In this document: piece after piece, positions 47,838 to 57,678 of the stretch
Layout: every line of letters starts with the position of its first letter
How positions within the stretch are numbered: the stretch's first letter is position 1
Assembly: GCA_041392765.1 (NCBI GenBank)
Contig: JAWKLL010000002.1
Location: forward strand, 124,001-188,000
DNA from: Lewinella sp041392765
Lineage (GTDB): Bacteria > Bacteroidota > Bacteroidia > Chitinophagales > Saprospiraceae
Direction of reading: 5' to 3'
Length of the DNA stretch: 64,000 nucleotides
Notes under the pieces: generated by a model
The model's input: only the letters and a program-made list of their open reading frames with translations
What the model was told of the DNA's origin: nothing
Databases searched by the model: none
Position numbers and translations under genes: made by a program

Positions 47838-48521
47838 ATGGATTTTTTACAAGAGCTTCAGGAAAGGTATGTCCAAGAATTTTCCAACAATGTGCCGTTG
47901 GGCGAATTCCTGCTCAATATCTTAGTGGCCGCCTTGCTTTCTGGGTTACTTAGGCTGTTTTACATACATTTTGGCAGGGCAGTATCCAATAGGAGGCGTT
48001 TTGCGGCCAATTTTCTCCCTTTGGCGTTGGGTACATTGCTTATTATTATGATTGTCAAATCGTCCATTGCGCTTTCCTTGGGGTTGGTGGGCGCATTGTC
48101 CATCGTGCGTTTCAGAGCAGCCATTAAAGACCCAGAGGAATTGGTCTATCTGTTTATCACCATTGGTGTCGGGCTAGCTTGTGGCGCTAACCAACCACTG
48201 CTTGCTGTAATAGCCATTTTAGTGATTTTAACCGTCATCTGGTAAGCCAACGCATTAGCCAACAGCAGCAAGACATTTCTGGAAGACTCTTTATCAATAT
48301 CTCCACCGATCAAGAAGACCTCCATAAAATCACCGACATTCTCACTCGGCATCTCCAAACGGTAGAACTAAAACGGATGGATACGCTCACCCCGGGCCTC
48401 GATTTGGCCTTTGTTGGCAGAGCCGACACCCGATGATCTCAACCGCCTTCAACAAGAGATCCGATTAGTATCTCCAGCTACCCGTATGTCTCTCATTGAA
48501 CAGCCCGAATTGATCGTTTAA
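47838..48521 (+). CDS. DUF4956 family membrane protein (frame broken twice)
   Basis: A protein of about 227 residues. Two to four helices (EFLLNILVAALLSGLLRLFYIHF, LPLALGTLLIIMIVKSSIALSLGLV) are followed by the signature GALSIVRFRAAIKDPEELVYLFITIGVGLACGA of DUF4956. A cytoplasmic tail follows (VSQRISQQQQDISGRLFINIST, then LNRLQQEIRLVSPATRMSLIEQPELIV). Breaks near 48241 (one G missing) and 48417 (one G extra) cancel each other. Its stop overlaps the CotH gene's ATG (TAATG at 48519-48523), so the two are translationally coupled. DUF4956 and CotH proteins are known neighbours in polyphosphate-related loci; no polymerase gene is seen here. Confidence 0.82.
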
Positions 48522-51509
48522 TGCTCCTTACTCCTGAAAATAAGACCCACAGGCATATTAGGGAACAGCGTTGGATCATCGCTGGCATCATCAGTTGTGC
48601 CTTATTGCTGATAGCTTTGTTAATAAAACCTACTGCTTCGGATGCCGTTACGCCTATCGACAGCATCTCTTGCAATATGGAACATACCCGAGGCGATGTT
48701 TTTATCAATGGAAAAAGGGAGTTTCCCGGTGCAGCGTTCCTGTCTTCCCAAAAGCTCGTTCCGGCAAGCGTAGCTTAGCACTGCCTGCCGATGGACAAAC
48801 GCACTTTGTGCTCACTACTACCTTGGAGAACCTCCAACCGGGTACGGTATATGAAGCATCGGTTTGGACATTCAACAACCACAACCGCACCGCTAGTTTG
48901 GTGGTGAGCAGCCAACAACCCGGCACTTTTCACATAGAATCATCCGATGTACAAGCGACCGATGCAGCGGGTTGGCAACAACACCTCATCCGTTTCCATA
49001 TTCCATTCCAGCAGTCACCTGCCACCTCCAATGCTACGTTTACAACAATGGTTTGGAAGAAGTTTGGTTAGACGACTGGCTTATACAAAAGGTGGATGTA
49101 TGGGATGCAGCGGCTTTCACGCCGGAGCAGTTGCACCTTACCATCGACCGCCAAGCCATGCAACAACTCGAAGCTAAACGACAAGAAGCATTAGCCAAAG
49201 GTATTCTGCAAGCGGCTGAGGATGATTGGGTGAAAGCCACGCTTCGCCCCCAAGGAGAAGACGAAAAACCTGTGAGTTTACGCCTCAAAGGCGATTGGTT
49301 AGATCACCTGCGTGGCGACAAATGGTCGTATCGCATCAAAATGCAAGGAACGGGTAGTTGGAAGGGGATGGTCACCTTTAGCTTGCATACCCCCAAGGCG
49401 CGGTACTTCCTGCACGAATGGTTGTTGCATCAATTCTGGGAATCGCAAGATATCCTCACTACGCGCTATGATTTTGTAGAACTTTATGTCAATGGCGAGT
49501 CCAAGGGCATTTATGCCTACGAGGAGCATTTTGAAAAACAGTTGGTCGAGTCTCGCTCACGAAGGGAAGGCCCTATTGTCAAGTTTAGCGAAGAAGGTTT
49601 TTGGGCGGGTATGGCTCGGCAGTTGGGGCATCATGGCTTCATCGTATCTAATGCGGGGTTGTCGGCTCAGCAGCTGGCCAATGCCCCTGTGACAGCCTTC
49701 AACGAAACGGACTACGTACAAAATACCGCTTTAGCACCCCTGTATCGCCAAGCGCGATTGCTAATGGAGCAATATCGCCAAGGTCAAACGCCCGCTAGTG
49801 ACATTTTCGACCTGCCACGCTTAGCGCGATACTATGCCGGTTGTGATATGCTCAATGGATACCACGGATTGGTTTGGCACAACCAGCGATTTTATTACAA
49901 TCCTATCAATGGCCGTTTAGAGCCTGTGGGGTTCGATGGGTTTGCCGACCGCCCCGCCAAACGATACCACTTTCTGGCAGAAGGTAGCCTACACCGCGAA
50001 TCAATGGAGAGTACCAGCCTGCCTGCTTTCCTGCTCAGGGATACAGCCTTTATACGGGAATACCTGCATACTTTGGAGCAACTGACTCGCCCCGAAGTCT
50101 GGGACGATTTCATCCGCACACACGAGGAAGCATGGACTGCGCGGCTTCAATGGTTGCAAATGGAATTCCCCGAATACCAACCCAATATCAACGAGCTTGC
50201 CGAAGAGGTGGCTTTTGTGCGATCTCACCTGTTGCCTTATGGCGAAACCAGCCTGCGCTCTTGGCGTGCCGATGAAGGCAGTGTTTGGTTGGAAAACACA
50301 CATACCCTGCCGTTGCTCATCACAGGCTACAGCACCTCCAGCCAATATGTAGGCAAAGTACTGCCCCGTCCTCTTTGGCTGCCCGCCGGCCCCGTTCGTG
50401 GATTGTATGAAAAAACACAACAAGAAGATACGGCTACTTGGCTGCGGGGTATCGATTTTTGGGATCAACAAGCGCTGCTATTTCAAGATATTCCCCCACG
50501 CGTACGGCTACCGCTGCCCGCAAATGCACGCTACATTTTCTTCCGTATTCCGGGGTGGGACACCGTCATGCACGCCCCCGTCAGTCGTATGGATGCCCCC
50601 GAGGGATTGGCGGATGTGCAGCGCTTTCGGCAGGCTTCGCGTGCACAACATTTTCCCACCCTACAATGGGATGAAGCCACAAGCACCATCACCATACCCG
50701 CAGGGACACACACCTTCACACAAGATTTAGTTGTTCCCCCCGCTTGGCATCTTCATATTGCCCCCGGGGCACAGATCGCGCTCAACAATCGCTCGGCCAT
50801 TATTAGCTACGGTGCCGTATGGGCGGTAGGATTAGCCGATCAACCCATTCGTATCTTTTCCGATGACAATAGCGGGCAGGGGCTACATGTACTGGAAGCT
50901 ACTGCCGCTTCCGCCCTTGCTTTTGTCACCTGCCAAGGTTTGCGCAACCTCCACAAAGCAGACTGGCAACTGACGGGGGCTGTTACCTTCTATGCATCAG
51001 CCGTCAAAATGACAGACTGTGTATTTATGGACAACCAAAGCGAAGATGCCCTGAATCTAGTCAGGTGTACATTTGAAATGGAAAGATGTCGCATTCAGCG
51101 CACTTCCTCCGACGGGTTGGACACCGATTTCTGTAAAGGCAGTATCGCTCACAGTTGGTTTGCCAATACCACCAACGACGGTATCGACTGCTCTGGCAGC
51201 ATTATCACCATCAGCGATTGTCATACGGAGCGAAATGGTGACAAAGGCATCAGCGTAGGGGAAGCCAGCGATGTTACCATCCGAAACGTTTCTATTACAG
51301 GATGCCCCATAGGCGTAGCCAGTAAAGATCAGTCGGTGGTACATGCACGTCAGCTTTCCTTATCGCACTGCGAACAGGGATTGGTGGCTTATCAAAAAAA
51401 ACCTGAATTCGGCCCAGCCACCCTATTGGTGAAAGGGCTGACTACGGAAAATGTAACACGGCTATACCAAATAGCACCGGGTAGTCGTTTGCTGCTTGAA
51501 GATGAATAG
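48521..51509 (+). CDS. CotH-family protein with C-terminal parallel beta-helix (frame broken twice)
   Basis: About 996 residues after correction. An N-terminal transmembrane helix (WIIAGIISCALLLIALLI) is followed by a carbohydrate-binding-like domain (VYEASVWTFNNHNRTASLVVSSQQPGTF). Then comes the CotH kinase-like domain (about 200-560): RLKGDWLDHLRGDKWSYRIKM, VELYVNGESKGIYAYEEHFEKQLVE, LARYYAGCDMLNGYHGLVWHNQRFYYNPINGRLEPVGFD. The C-terminal 250 residues are right-handed beta-helix coils (CTFEMERCRIQRTSSDGLDTDFC, TISDCHTERNGDKGISVGEASDVTIRNVSI). Breaks near 48735 and 49038. CotH proteins are atypical secreted or membrane-linked protein kinases in other bacteria. Confidence 0.85.
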
Positions 51510-51534
51510 TGATTACCACTTTATGTTTAACACA

Positions 51535-52527
51535 ATGAATACAAGCTTCATGCGAATTTCTTTGCTCACATTATGCCTGCTAGTCGGCGCATGGGTTTCT
51601 GCACAGACTTTCCGTTGGAATGACGCGCAGCCTAAAACGCCTGTTACTGCCAAAGAAGATCCGTTGGCCGACGAAACCGGATACGCCATCTATTACGCGG
51701 ACTATCTCGACGGCAACCCCACTGCTTTGGGCGAAACTTACTACCACAACCAGATGACGGCTGGTCACGCCAAATTGCCATTGGGTACCATCGTCAAAGT
51801 CACGCGCATTGACAACGGCCTATCCACAACCGTCCGCATCAACGACCGAGGTGCTTATTCCGATGGTTGCATCATTGATCTCAGCCAAGCCGCTGCCCGC
51901 CAGATTGACTTGATGCGCGTAGGGCGTTCCAAAGTAAAACTCACCGTAGTGGGATTTAGTACGAAGAACCCACCTGCTCCTGTGGGCACTACTACGGCTG
52001 CCGCTTCAACTACCCCCGCACAAGGTGCCTCACAAGTGGTAGCGCGGATGGCTACTCCTGCTCCCGTTGCGTATGAATATCCACCTACCCGACCCGTTGC
52101 GAGCCAACCCGCGAGCACAACTCAGTCAGCCCCCGTTTGGCAAGCTAAAGGCAGTACTAGTACCACCACCACTGCTGCGCAAAACGCCCCTGCTCAGTCG
52201 GCAGCTACGCAGACGCGTACCGTTGCTACTGCCGCCCCATCCACACAGGCGACTACCGACCAAGTAACCCTCCTCACGACACCTATCAGTGCATTTGCCG
52301 TGCAGTTGGGGTCTTATGGCCAGTTTTCCAATGCGGAACGCCATGTAGTTGCCCTCCAGCGAAAGGGCTTCAACGGCATCTTTGTCTATCAAGAAAAAAA
52401 GGCCGACGGCACTACCATCAACCGCGTCATTGTAGCCCCTTTTGCCTCCGTCACCGAAGCACAGCATTATCTTGCTGATTTGCGCAACGTACACCAGATG
52501 GAAGGTTTAGTTGTGCAGATGAAGTGA
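51535..52527 (+). CDS. rlpA: RlpA-like lytic transglycosylase-family protein with SPOR domain
   Basis: Exported septal-wall protein of about 330 residues. Signal peptide (RISLLTLCLLVGAWVSAQ), then the double-psi beta-barrel of RlpA: ETGYAIYYADYLDGNPTALGETYYHNQMTAGHAKLPLGTIVKV and VRINDRGAYSDGCIIDLSQAAARQIDL. The catalytic Asp and His of RlpA barrels sit in these two blocks (VRINDRG, MTAGHAKLP). A long Thr/Ala/Ser/Pro linker leads to a C-terminal SPOR domain (AFAVQLGSYGQFSNAERHVVALQRKG), which binds denuded glycan at the division site. ATG 51535 is preferred; 51550 is possible. The frame is intact. Confidence 0.88.
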   Translation: MNTSFMRISLLTLCLLVGAWVSAQTFRWNDAQPKTPVTAKEDPLADETGYAIYYADYLDGNPTALGETYYHNQMTAGHAKLPLGTIVKVTRIDNGLSTTVRINDRGAYSDGCIIDLSQAAARQIDLMRVGRSKVKLTVVGFSTKNPPAPVGTTTAAASTTPAQGASQVVARMATPAPVAYEYPPTRPVASQPASTTQSAPVWQAKGSTSTTTTAAQNAPAQSAATQTRTVATAAPSTQATTDQVTLLTTPISAFAVQLGSYGQFSNAERHVVALQRKGFNGIFVYQEKKADGTTINRVIVAPFASVTEAQHYLADLRNVHQMEGLVVQMK

Positions 52528-52554
52528 TGGGTTTGGAAGAATTAGTCGATGATA

Positions 52555-52599
52555 ACATCAAGGGGGAAACATACATTTTGTATGTTTCCCCCTTGATGT
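52555..52599. terminator. Strong bidirectional terminator
   Basis: A perfect 21-bp stem (52555-52575 against 52579-52599) with a 3-nt loop, between the convergent rlpA-like and alpha/beta hydrolase genes. T-rich flanks on both sides support termination in both directions. Confidence 0.85.
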
Positions 52600-52629
52600 T
52601 TTGCACTTTAAAGTTTCCAGGCTCACCAT

Positions 52630-53397
52630 TCACAACCGCAAAAAACGGCTTACCTCCTCGTATAGCAGTGTAGGTTGTTCTGCGTGTACCCAGTGCCCTG
52701 CGTTGGGTATGGTGGCTAAAGTCGCCTGCGGAAACCATCGGCGGATATCGGCCATATCTTCGTCCTGCACATAGTCCGATTTAGCTCCCCGAATGAAGTG
52801 GGCGGGGTGTCCAAACACTTCCGTCGTTACGGCCACATTGGCCAGTATATCTTCATAGTGAGCTATGAGTACAGGCAGGTTCATTTTCCATTCATAGTCG
52901 CCGTTTTTTGTCCTCGTCAGATTTTTGAGCAGGAACTGGCGCACCCCAAAATCGCTAATGCGTTCCTTCAAAAAATCATCCGCCTCCGAGCGGTCGGCTA
53001 TTTCGCCTAGCGGCAGCGCTTTGAGCGCTTCCAAAATAGTCTCGTGCCCTCCACTGTACGCCTTGGGCGCCATATCCACTACCACCAATTTATTCACCAT
53101 CTCGGGGTGCTGCAACGCAAACTGCATAGCCGTTTTTCCGCCCATAGAGTGCCCCAAAATGTGCGCTTCATATATCCAGTTGTTTTCCATGAACTGGCGC
53201 AAATCTTCCGCCATCAACGGATAGGTATGCGCATCTTCGTGGGGCGAGCGACCGTGGTTGCGCTGATCCACCAACACAACGGTGTAGTGTTCTGCCCACT
53301 GTTTAGCCAGCGTCTGCCAATTGTCGAGGGTGCCAAAAAGGCCGTGCAGGATAATCAGCGGTTCTCCCTGCCCGAATGTCTTGTGGTTGAGTTGCAT
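52630..53397 (-). CDS. Alpha/beta fold hydrolase
   Basis: A 255-residue esterase-type hydrolase of the YbfF kind. LHGLFGTLDNW gives the oxyanion hole, VDQRNHGRSPHE follows, the nucleophile elbow is GHSMGGKTA, and the catalytic His is in NAGHWVHAEQP; the acid is likely in FIRGAKSDYV. The natural ester is unknown. The frame is intact. It converges with the RlpA-like gene across the strong hairpin. Confidence 0.88.
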   Translation of the reverse strand: MQLNHKTFGQGEPLIILHGLFGTLDNWQTLAKQWAEHYTVVLVDQRNHGRSPHEDAHTYPLMAEDLRQFMENNWIYEAHILGHSMGGKTAMQFALQHPEMVNKLVVVDMAPKAYSGGHETILEALKALPLGEIADRSEADDFLKERISDFGVRQFLLKNLTRTKNGDYEWKMNLPVLIAHYEDILANVAVTTEVFGHPAHFIRGAKSDYVQDEDMADIRRWFPQATLATIPNAGHWVHAEQPTLLYEEVSRFLRL

Positions 53398-53756
53398 AAA
53401 GTAATCCTAAAAAGTACAGCCCGCAAAGTAACAGCAAAACCACACAGCCCCCAACCTTTCGGTCGTTCTTAACATTTTCCTGTTTCTTTCTTTACTCATG
53501 GGGTGTGGCTGGTTTCGCTTCGCTACACAGCCACCGCGTCGTCCGTATCGGCCAAGCCCGATACTCCCGCCCCTCACCCTTCCGCCTTCCAGGCGGCGCC
53601 CTCCGCTCGCTTCGCGTCGGGCGCTGTACCATGCTAAGCTTAACGAAATAGTCGATCAGCCTTATTACTTTCATATAAAATGAGTCTATTTCAAATCATG
53701 TTGATTGAGCGATAATCCTTACCTTTAGGCGTTATTACCACACAAAAAACCAAACC
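53398..53756. other. Intergenic region with GC-rich block, upstream of fumC
   Basis: A GC-rich, Pro/Arg-coding-like block (about 53495-53640) of the kind seen in other gaps of this window. Near fumC, TTG at 53701-53703 and TACCTTTA at 53720-53727, spaced 16 bp, form a possible promoter close to the Bacteroidota consensus. Confidence 0.5.
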
Positions 53757-55151
53757 ATGCAATATCGTATCGAAAAAGACAGCATCGGCCCTGTTGAGGT
53801 AGCAGCCGATAAGTACTGGGGCGCACAAACCCAACGTTCATTGGAAAACTTTCGCATCGGAGGCCAGCGTATGCCGGTGGAAATTATCCGAGCCTTCGCC
53901 ATTCTCAAAAAGGCGGCGGCTCAAGCCAATCACGACCTCGGCGTACTTTCTGCCGAAAAGCGCGACTTGATAGGCCGTGTATGCGATGAGATACTAGCCG
54001 GCCAATTAGACGATGAATTTCCGCTCGTAGTCTGGCAAACAGGCTCTGGCACACAGAGCAATATGAACGTCAATGAGGTAGTAGCTAACCGAGGCCATGT
54101 CTTAACAGGCGGTCAACTTACTGATGAGTCCAAAGCCCTGCACCCCAACGACGATGTAAACAAGAGCCAGTCCTCCAACGATACGTTCCCTACTGCCATG
54201 CACATTGCTGCCTTCAAAATACTTGTGGAAGTCACCATCCCCGGCATGGAAAAACTACGGGACACCCTCAAAGCTAAATCCGAGGAATTGATGTCGGTGG
54301 TCAAAATTGGCCGTACGCACTTCATGGACGCTACGCCACTCACCCTTGGGCAAGAGTTTAGCGGATATGTGAGCCAGTTGGATCACGGCATCCGCGCCAT
54401 TAAAAACACATTAGCTCACCTCGCTGAGTTAGCATTGGGCGGCACTGCCGTAGGTACGGGCCTCAACACTCCCCACGGTTATGCCGACTTGGTAGCCCAA
54501 AAAATAGCAGCACTCACAGGACTGCCATTTGTATCTGCCGAAAACAAATTCGAATCCTTAGCAGCCCATGATGCGATCGTGGAAGCGCACGGTGCCTTGA
54601 AAACAGTAGCTTGTTCCTTGATGAAAATAGGCAACGATATACGCATGTTGTCCAGCGGCCCGCGTTCTGGTATTGGTGAAATCATCATTCCGGCCAACGA
54701 ACCGGGTTCTTCCATTATGCCCGGCAAAGTAAACCCTACACAGTCGGAAGCACTCACCATGGCGATGGCACAGGTGTTGGGCAACGATGTGGCGATCAAC
54801 GTAGGCGGCATGACTGGCCATTTTGAACTCAATGTGTTCAAACCCGTAATGATTTTCAACTTCCTCTTTTCCGCTCGCCTTATCGGCGATGCTTGCGAGA
54901 GCTTCAACGACAATTGCGCGGTGGGCATCGAGCCTAATACCAACCGTATTAAGGAGCACCTCAACAACAGCCTCATGCTCGTGACCGCCCTCAATACGAA
55001 AATCGGTTACGACACAGCCGCTAAAATTGCCAAAAAAGCTTACAACGAAGACACGACCCTCAAAGCTGCCGCCATCGAACTCGGCTACCTCACTGCCGAA
55101 GAATTTGATGAATGGGTTCGCCCCGAGGATATGATCGGCTCGTTGAAGTAA
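53757..55151 (+). CDS. fumC: Class II fumarate hydratase
   Basis: Cytoplasmic tetrameric fumarase of the TCA cycle that interconverts fumarate and malate without an iron-sulfur cluster. The 464 residues include GSGTQSNMNVNEVVANR (substrate-binding loop), NDDVNKSQSSNDTFPTAMHIA, GRTHFMDATPLTLGQEF with the catalytic His, and the family signature GSSIMPGKVNPTQSE with the catalytic Ser on the flexible loop. The start MQYRIEKDSIGPVEVAADKYWGAQTQRS is typical. The frame is intact. Confidence 0.96.
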   Translation: MQYRIEKDSIGPVEVAADKYWGAQTQRSLENFRIGGQRMPVEIIRAFAILKKAAAQANHDLGVLSAEKRDLIGRVCDEILAGQLDDEFPLVVWQTGSGTQSNMNVNEVVANRGHVLTGGQLTDESKALHPNDDVNKSQSSNDTFPTAMHIAAFKILVEVTIPGMEKLRDTLKAKSEELMSVVKIGRTHFMDATPLTLGQEFSGYVSQLDHGIRAIKNTLAHLAELALGGTAVGTGLNTPHGYADLVAQKIAALTGLPFVSAENKFESLAAHDAIVEAHGALKTVACSLMKIGNDIRMLSSGPRSGIGEIIIPANEPGSSIMPGKVNPTQSEALTMAMAQVLGNDVAINVGGMTGHFELNVFKPVMIFNFLFSARLIGDACESFNDNCAVGIEPNTNRIKEHLNNSLMLVTALNTKIGYDTAAKIAKKAYNEDTTLKAAAIELGYLTAEEFDEWVRPEDMIGSLK

Positions 55152-55214
55152 TCATCACTCCCGGAGGTGGAGTGCATAGGTGATTTGGCGGGAATACAGC
55201 ACTGCGAGAGGGGG

Positions 55215-57084
55215 TCAACGCATTAAAATGATTGCTCCACTCATATCCCGCTGAAAGCCATCGATGAACTCCACCTCCAACTGCCACACATAGGCACCGG
55301 GAGGCGCTTCTTCACCTTTAATGGTGCCATCCCAACCTTGGTTAAGACCATCCGGTAAAAGCCCCGAAGCAGTATATACCATTTTTCCCCATCGGTCGAA
55401 AACGGTCAATTTATTGAAGGATACAATACGGCTCGAAGGTCCATAGGCTTTAAATCGATCGTTTACCCCATCTTGATTCGGGCTGAACACATTGGGTACA
55501 TACACTTCGTAATTTGGCAACACGGCTATCCACACACTATCCGAAACAGAACAGCCATTGGCATCATACGCCGTCAGATAAACGTACTCGTTACGTACAG
55601 GCACCCATTGAAGGCGGGTGCAGTCGAGCGTTGGGCAAAGCGACGCCTGTGCTTCGTTTGTCCATTCCCACGATGCTACTACAAAATTGGTGACGGCAGA
55701 TACAGAAGCTGTCATGCCTAACTCCACTTGCTGGTCTTGCCCTATATTCAATTGCAGGACAGGCGGCCCGGAGAGGTACACGAGGCTGTCCAATCTACAT
55801 CCGTATCGATCTGTTATGGTCAAGAGGTGTTCTGTATTGCCTAGCAATAAATTGTAAATACCAAAATCATCCGGCTCGCTATTGTTGAGTGAAAAAGAGA
55901 GAGGAGGGTATCCGTTGGTTACCTCCAACACCGCTATGCCGCCATCGGCTTCGCTGTAGCAGCTTGGTGGCCGAATGATTCAATTGAGGCTGCATAGGCG
56001 GTGGATTCAAAACAGTTAAATCTAGATAAACAATACTATCGCACCCTATGCTACTCAGCAAGGAATCAACGTACATGCCCGTTGCATTATATGTGGATGA
56101 ACCAACGTTGTAAGTGCCTCCCGTGCAGATGGTGTCGCGGATTTGGTAGGCTTTGGGTTGTACGATCACCTGCTTCACGTTGGAATTAACCCTGCACTTA
56201 TCATTGGCCAAGTTGAGGGGGCTATTTGCCAGCAGAAAGCGGTAGAAATAGCTGCCAGCCGAAAGCTGGTCGTGGAAGTATGTAATATTGGTGGCACCGG
56301 GAATATCCACCCAGTTATTGATGCCATCTGGGCTTGTTTGCCACTGCACAGCAGGCGTGTCATAGAGCATACCAACAACCGTGGCGGTCAGTGGCAAGGG
56401 TGCTCCATCCTCGCAGATGTTTTCGGGTACTTCCGGCAGGATATAAGCTTGGTCGCCACAAGGCCGAAAGCTAATATTGTCTATTGCTAAATCATTGCCG
56501 ATGCCACCGGGGGCATTATTTCTGAGCGAAAGGCGTAGCTCCGTCTGCCCGGGTGCTGTGGTGAAGGTAAAACCAAACGTTTGCCAAGTATTAGAAGAAG
56601 CTATATCTCCGGTTGTGAATTGTACCACATTGTCAATCAAAAAAGTGACATTGGGTGCGATATGCCCCGCTACGCCCAGCCTGATAAGATTGATGATGTC
56701 GGCAGAAAATTCATAAGTTGTATTATCGCATAAATCGGTCACTACTTGATCATAAAACAAGCCAGGGGAAAAGCTGGCATTTACGACCATCATATAACCA
56801 TTGGGGTCGGAGCTGTTATCGCCTATGGCCAACCACGAGCCAAACAGCCCCGGCCAAGCACCTGTGTTATTGGTAATCACATAGGAACCATCCATAGGCG
56901 GTAAGCTGCCGCCATACAGGTAGTCGGGAGCGATACCAGGATTGGGGAATAGCACATTGGCTTCGCCTGAACCAAAATCACCAGCAACAAAGATGTTGTC
57001 CCCCAAGTTGCCAGTACATCCTTGCGTAAATGCGACGGCTTTTCCTAAAACGAGAAAAGCGATTGCGATGTAAATCTTCCGCAT
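55215..57084 (-). CDS. Secreted multidomain protein with CHU_C (type B T9SS) C-terminus (frame broken once)
   Basis: About 623 residues. Signal peptide (RKIYIAIAFLVLGKAVAFTQG), then a jelly-roll-like domain (FVAGDFGSGEANVLFPNPGIAPDY to NDLAIDNISFRPCGDQAYI) typical of gliding-motility-associated surface proteins, an Ig-like region, and the CHU_C domain: YVPNVFSPNQDGVNDRF, VFDRWGKMVYTAS, PPGAYVWQLEVEF to the C-terminus, a type B T9SS signal. The frame changes near 55955, joining PPSCYSEADGGIAVLEVTNGY to the rest. It is a cell-surface or secreted product; the ligand is unknown. Confidence 0.78.
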
Positions 57085-57187
57085 GCGGTTGTTTTTAGTA
57101 AATGGCAAGGTACTTACAACAATCGACTACTGCCAACTATTTAACATAAAAGGGGCGCAATGAGCTTTTTGTGCTTTTATGGAAATA

Positions 57188-57254
57188 AAACTGTTCAACT
57201 TATTCTAAAAGGTAGTTGCGAATCTTTTAGGAAAAGTTGAACAGTTTATTTTTT
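57188..57254. terminator. Double-stem terminator hairpin, dispersed hairpin family
   Basis: Outer 14-bp arms AAACTGTTCAACTT (57188-57201) and AAGTTGAACAGTTT (57234-57247) match perfectly, with an inner stem CTAAAAG/CTTTTAG, followed by ATTTTTTCC. The inner part 57216-57239 recurs in reverse at 12821-12844. Confidence 0.75.
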
Positions 57255-57261
57255 CCATCCC

Positions 57262-57624
57262 TTAATGATGTTCAGCCTTCTGTGCAGTTGCCCTCTTTTT
57301 GCAACAAGCGGGTAGATTTTCATACGCCTTAGGGCGAGCTGGCACCTCGTCGGCATCGTACCCGGCGGCGGAGATCGCCTGCCTCAGTTCATGAATGTTG
57401 GTTTTGGCCTCGTCATACCGAACCGTTACCTTCGCAGTTACCAAGTCCAGTGCTGCTTTTTGGACACCCTCGACATTGGATAAAGCTTTTTCGATTGTCG
57501 TCTTACACATGCCGCAGATCGCGGAAGTTTTGATAACTGCTTTGCGGGTACGGGGCAGTGCATCGTCTAAATTGCTCATGGCCATCAACGGAAGGATGGC
57601 CAGCATCATCCATACAATTCTCAT
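57262..57624 (-). CDS. Heavy-metal-associated (HMA) domain protein, exported
   Basis: A 120-residue protein with an N-terminal leader (MRIVWMMLAILPLMAMS) and one HMA fold. KTSAICGMCKTTIEKALSNVEGVQKAALDLVTAKVTVRYDE contains the metal-binding CGMC pair and the standard beta-alpha-beta pattern; the C-terminal tail has an extra CC (NLPACCKKRA). It probably binds copper or a similar soft metal in the periplasm. It is the last gene of the operon with the TonB receptor and the Cys-rich protein. Confidence 0.85.
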   Translation of the reverse strand: MRIVWMMLAILPLMAMSNLDDALPRTRKAVIKTSAICGMCKTTIEKALSNVEGVQKAALDLVTAKVTVRYDEAKTNIHELRQAISAAGYDADEVPARPKAYENLPACCKKRATAQKAEHH

Positions 57625-57678
57625 GGTTGTTGTTGATTTAGAAAGGTATGCAATAAATTTATATTACATGATCCTCGG

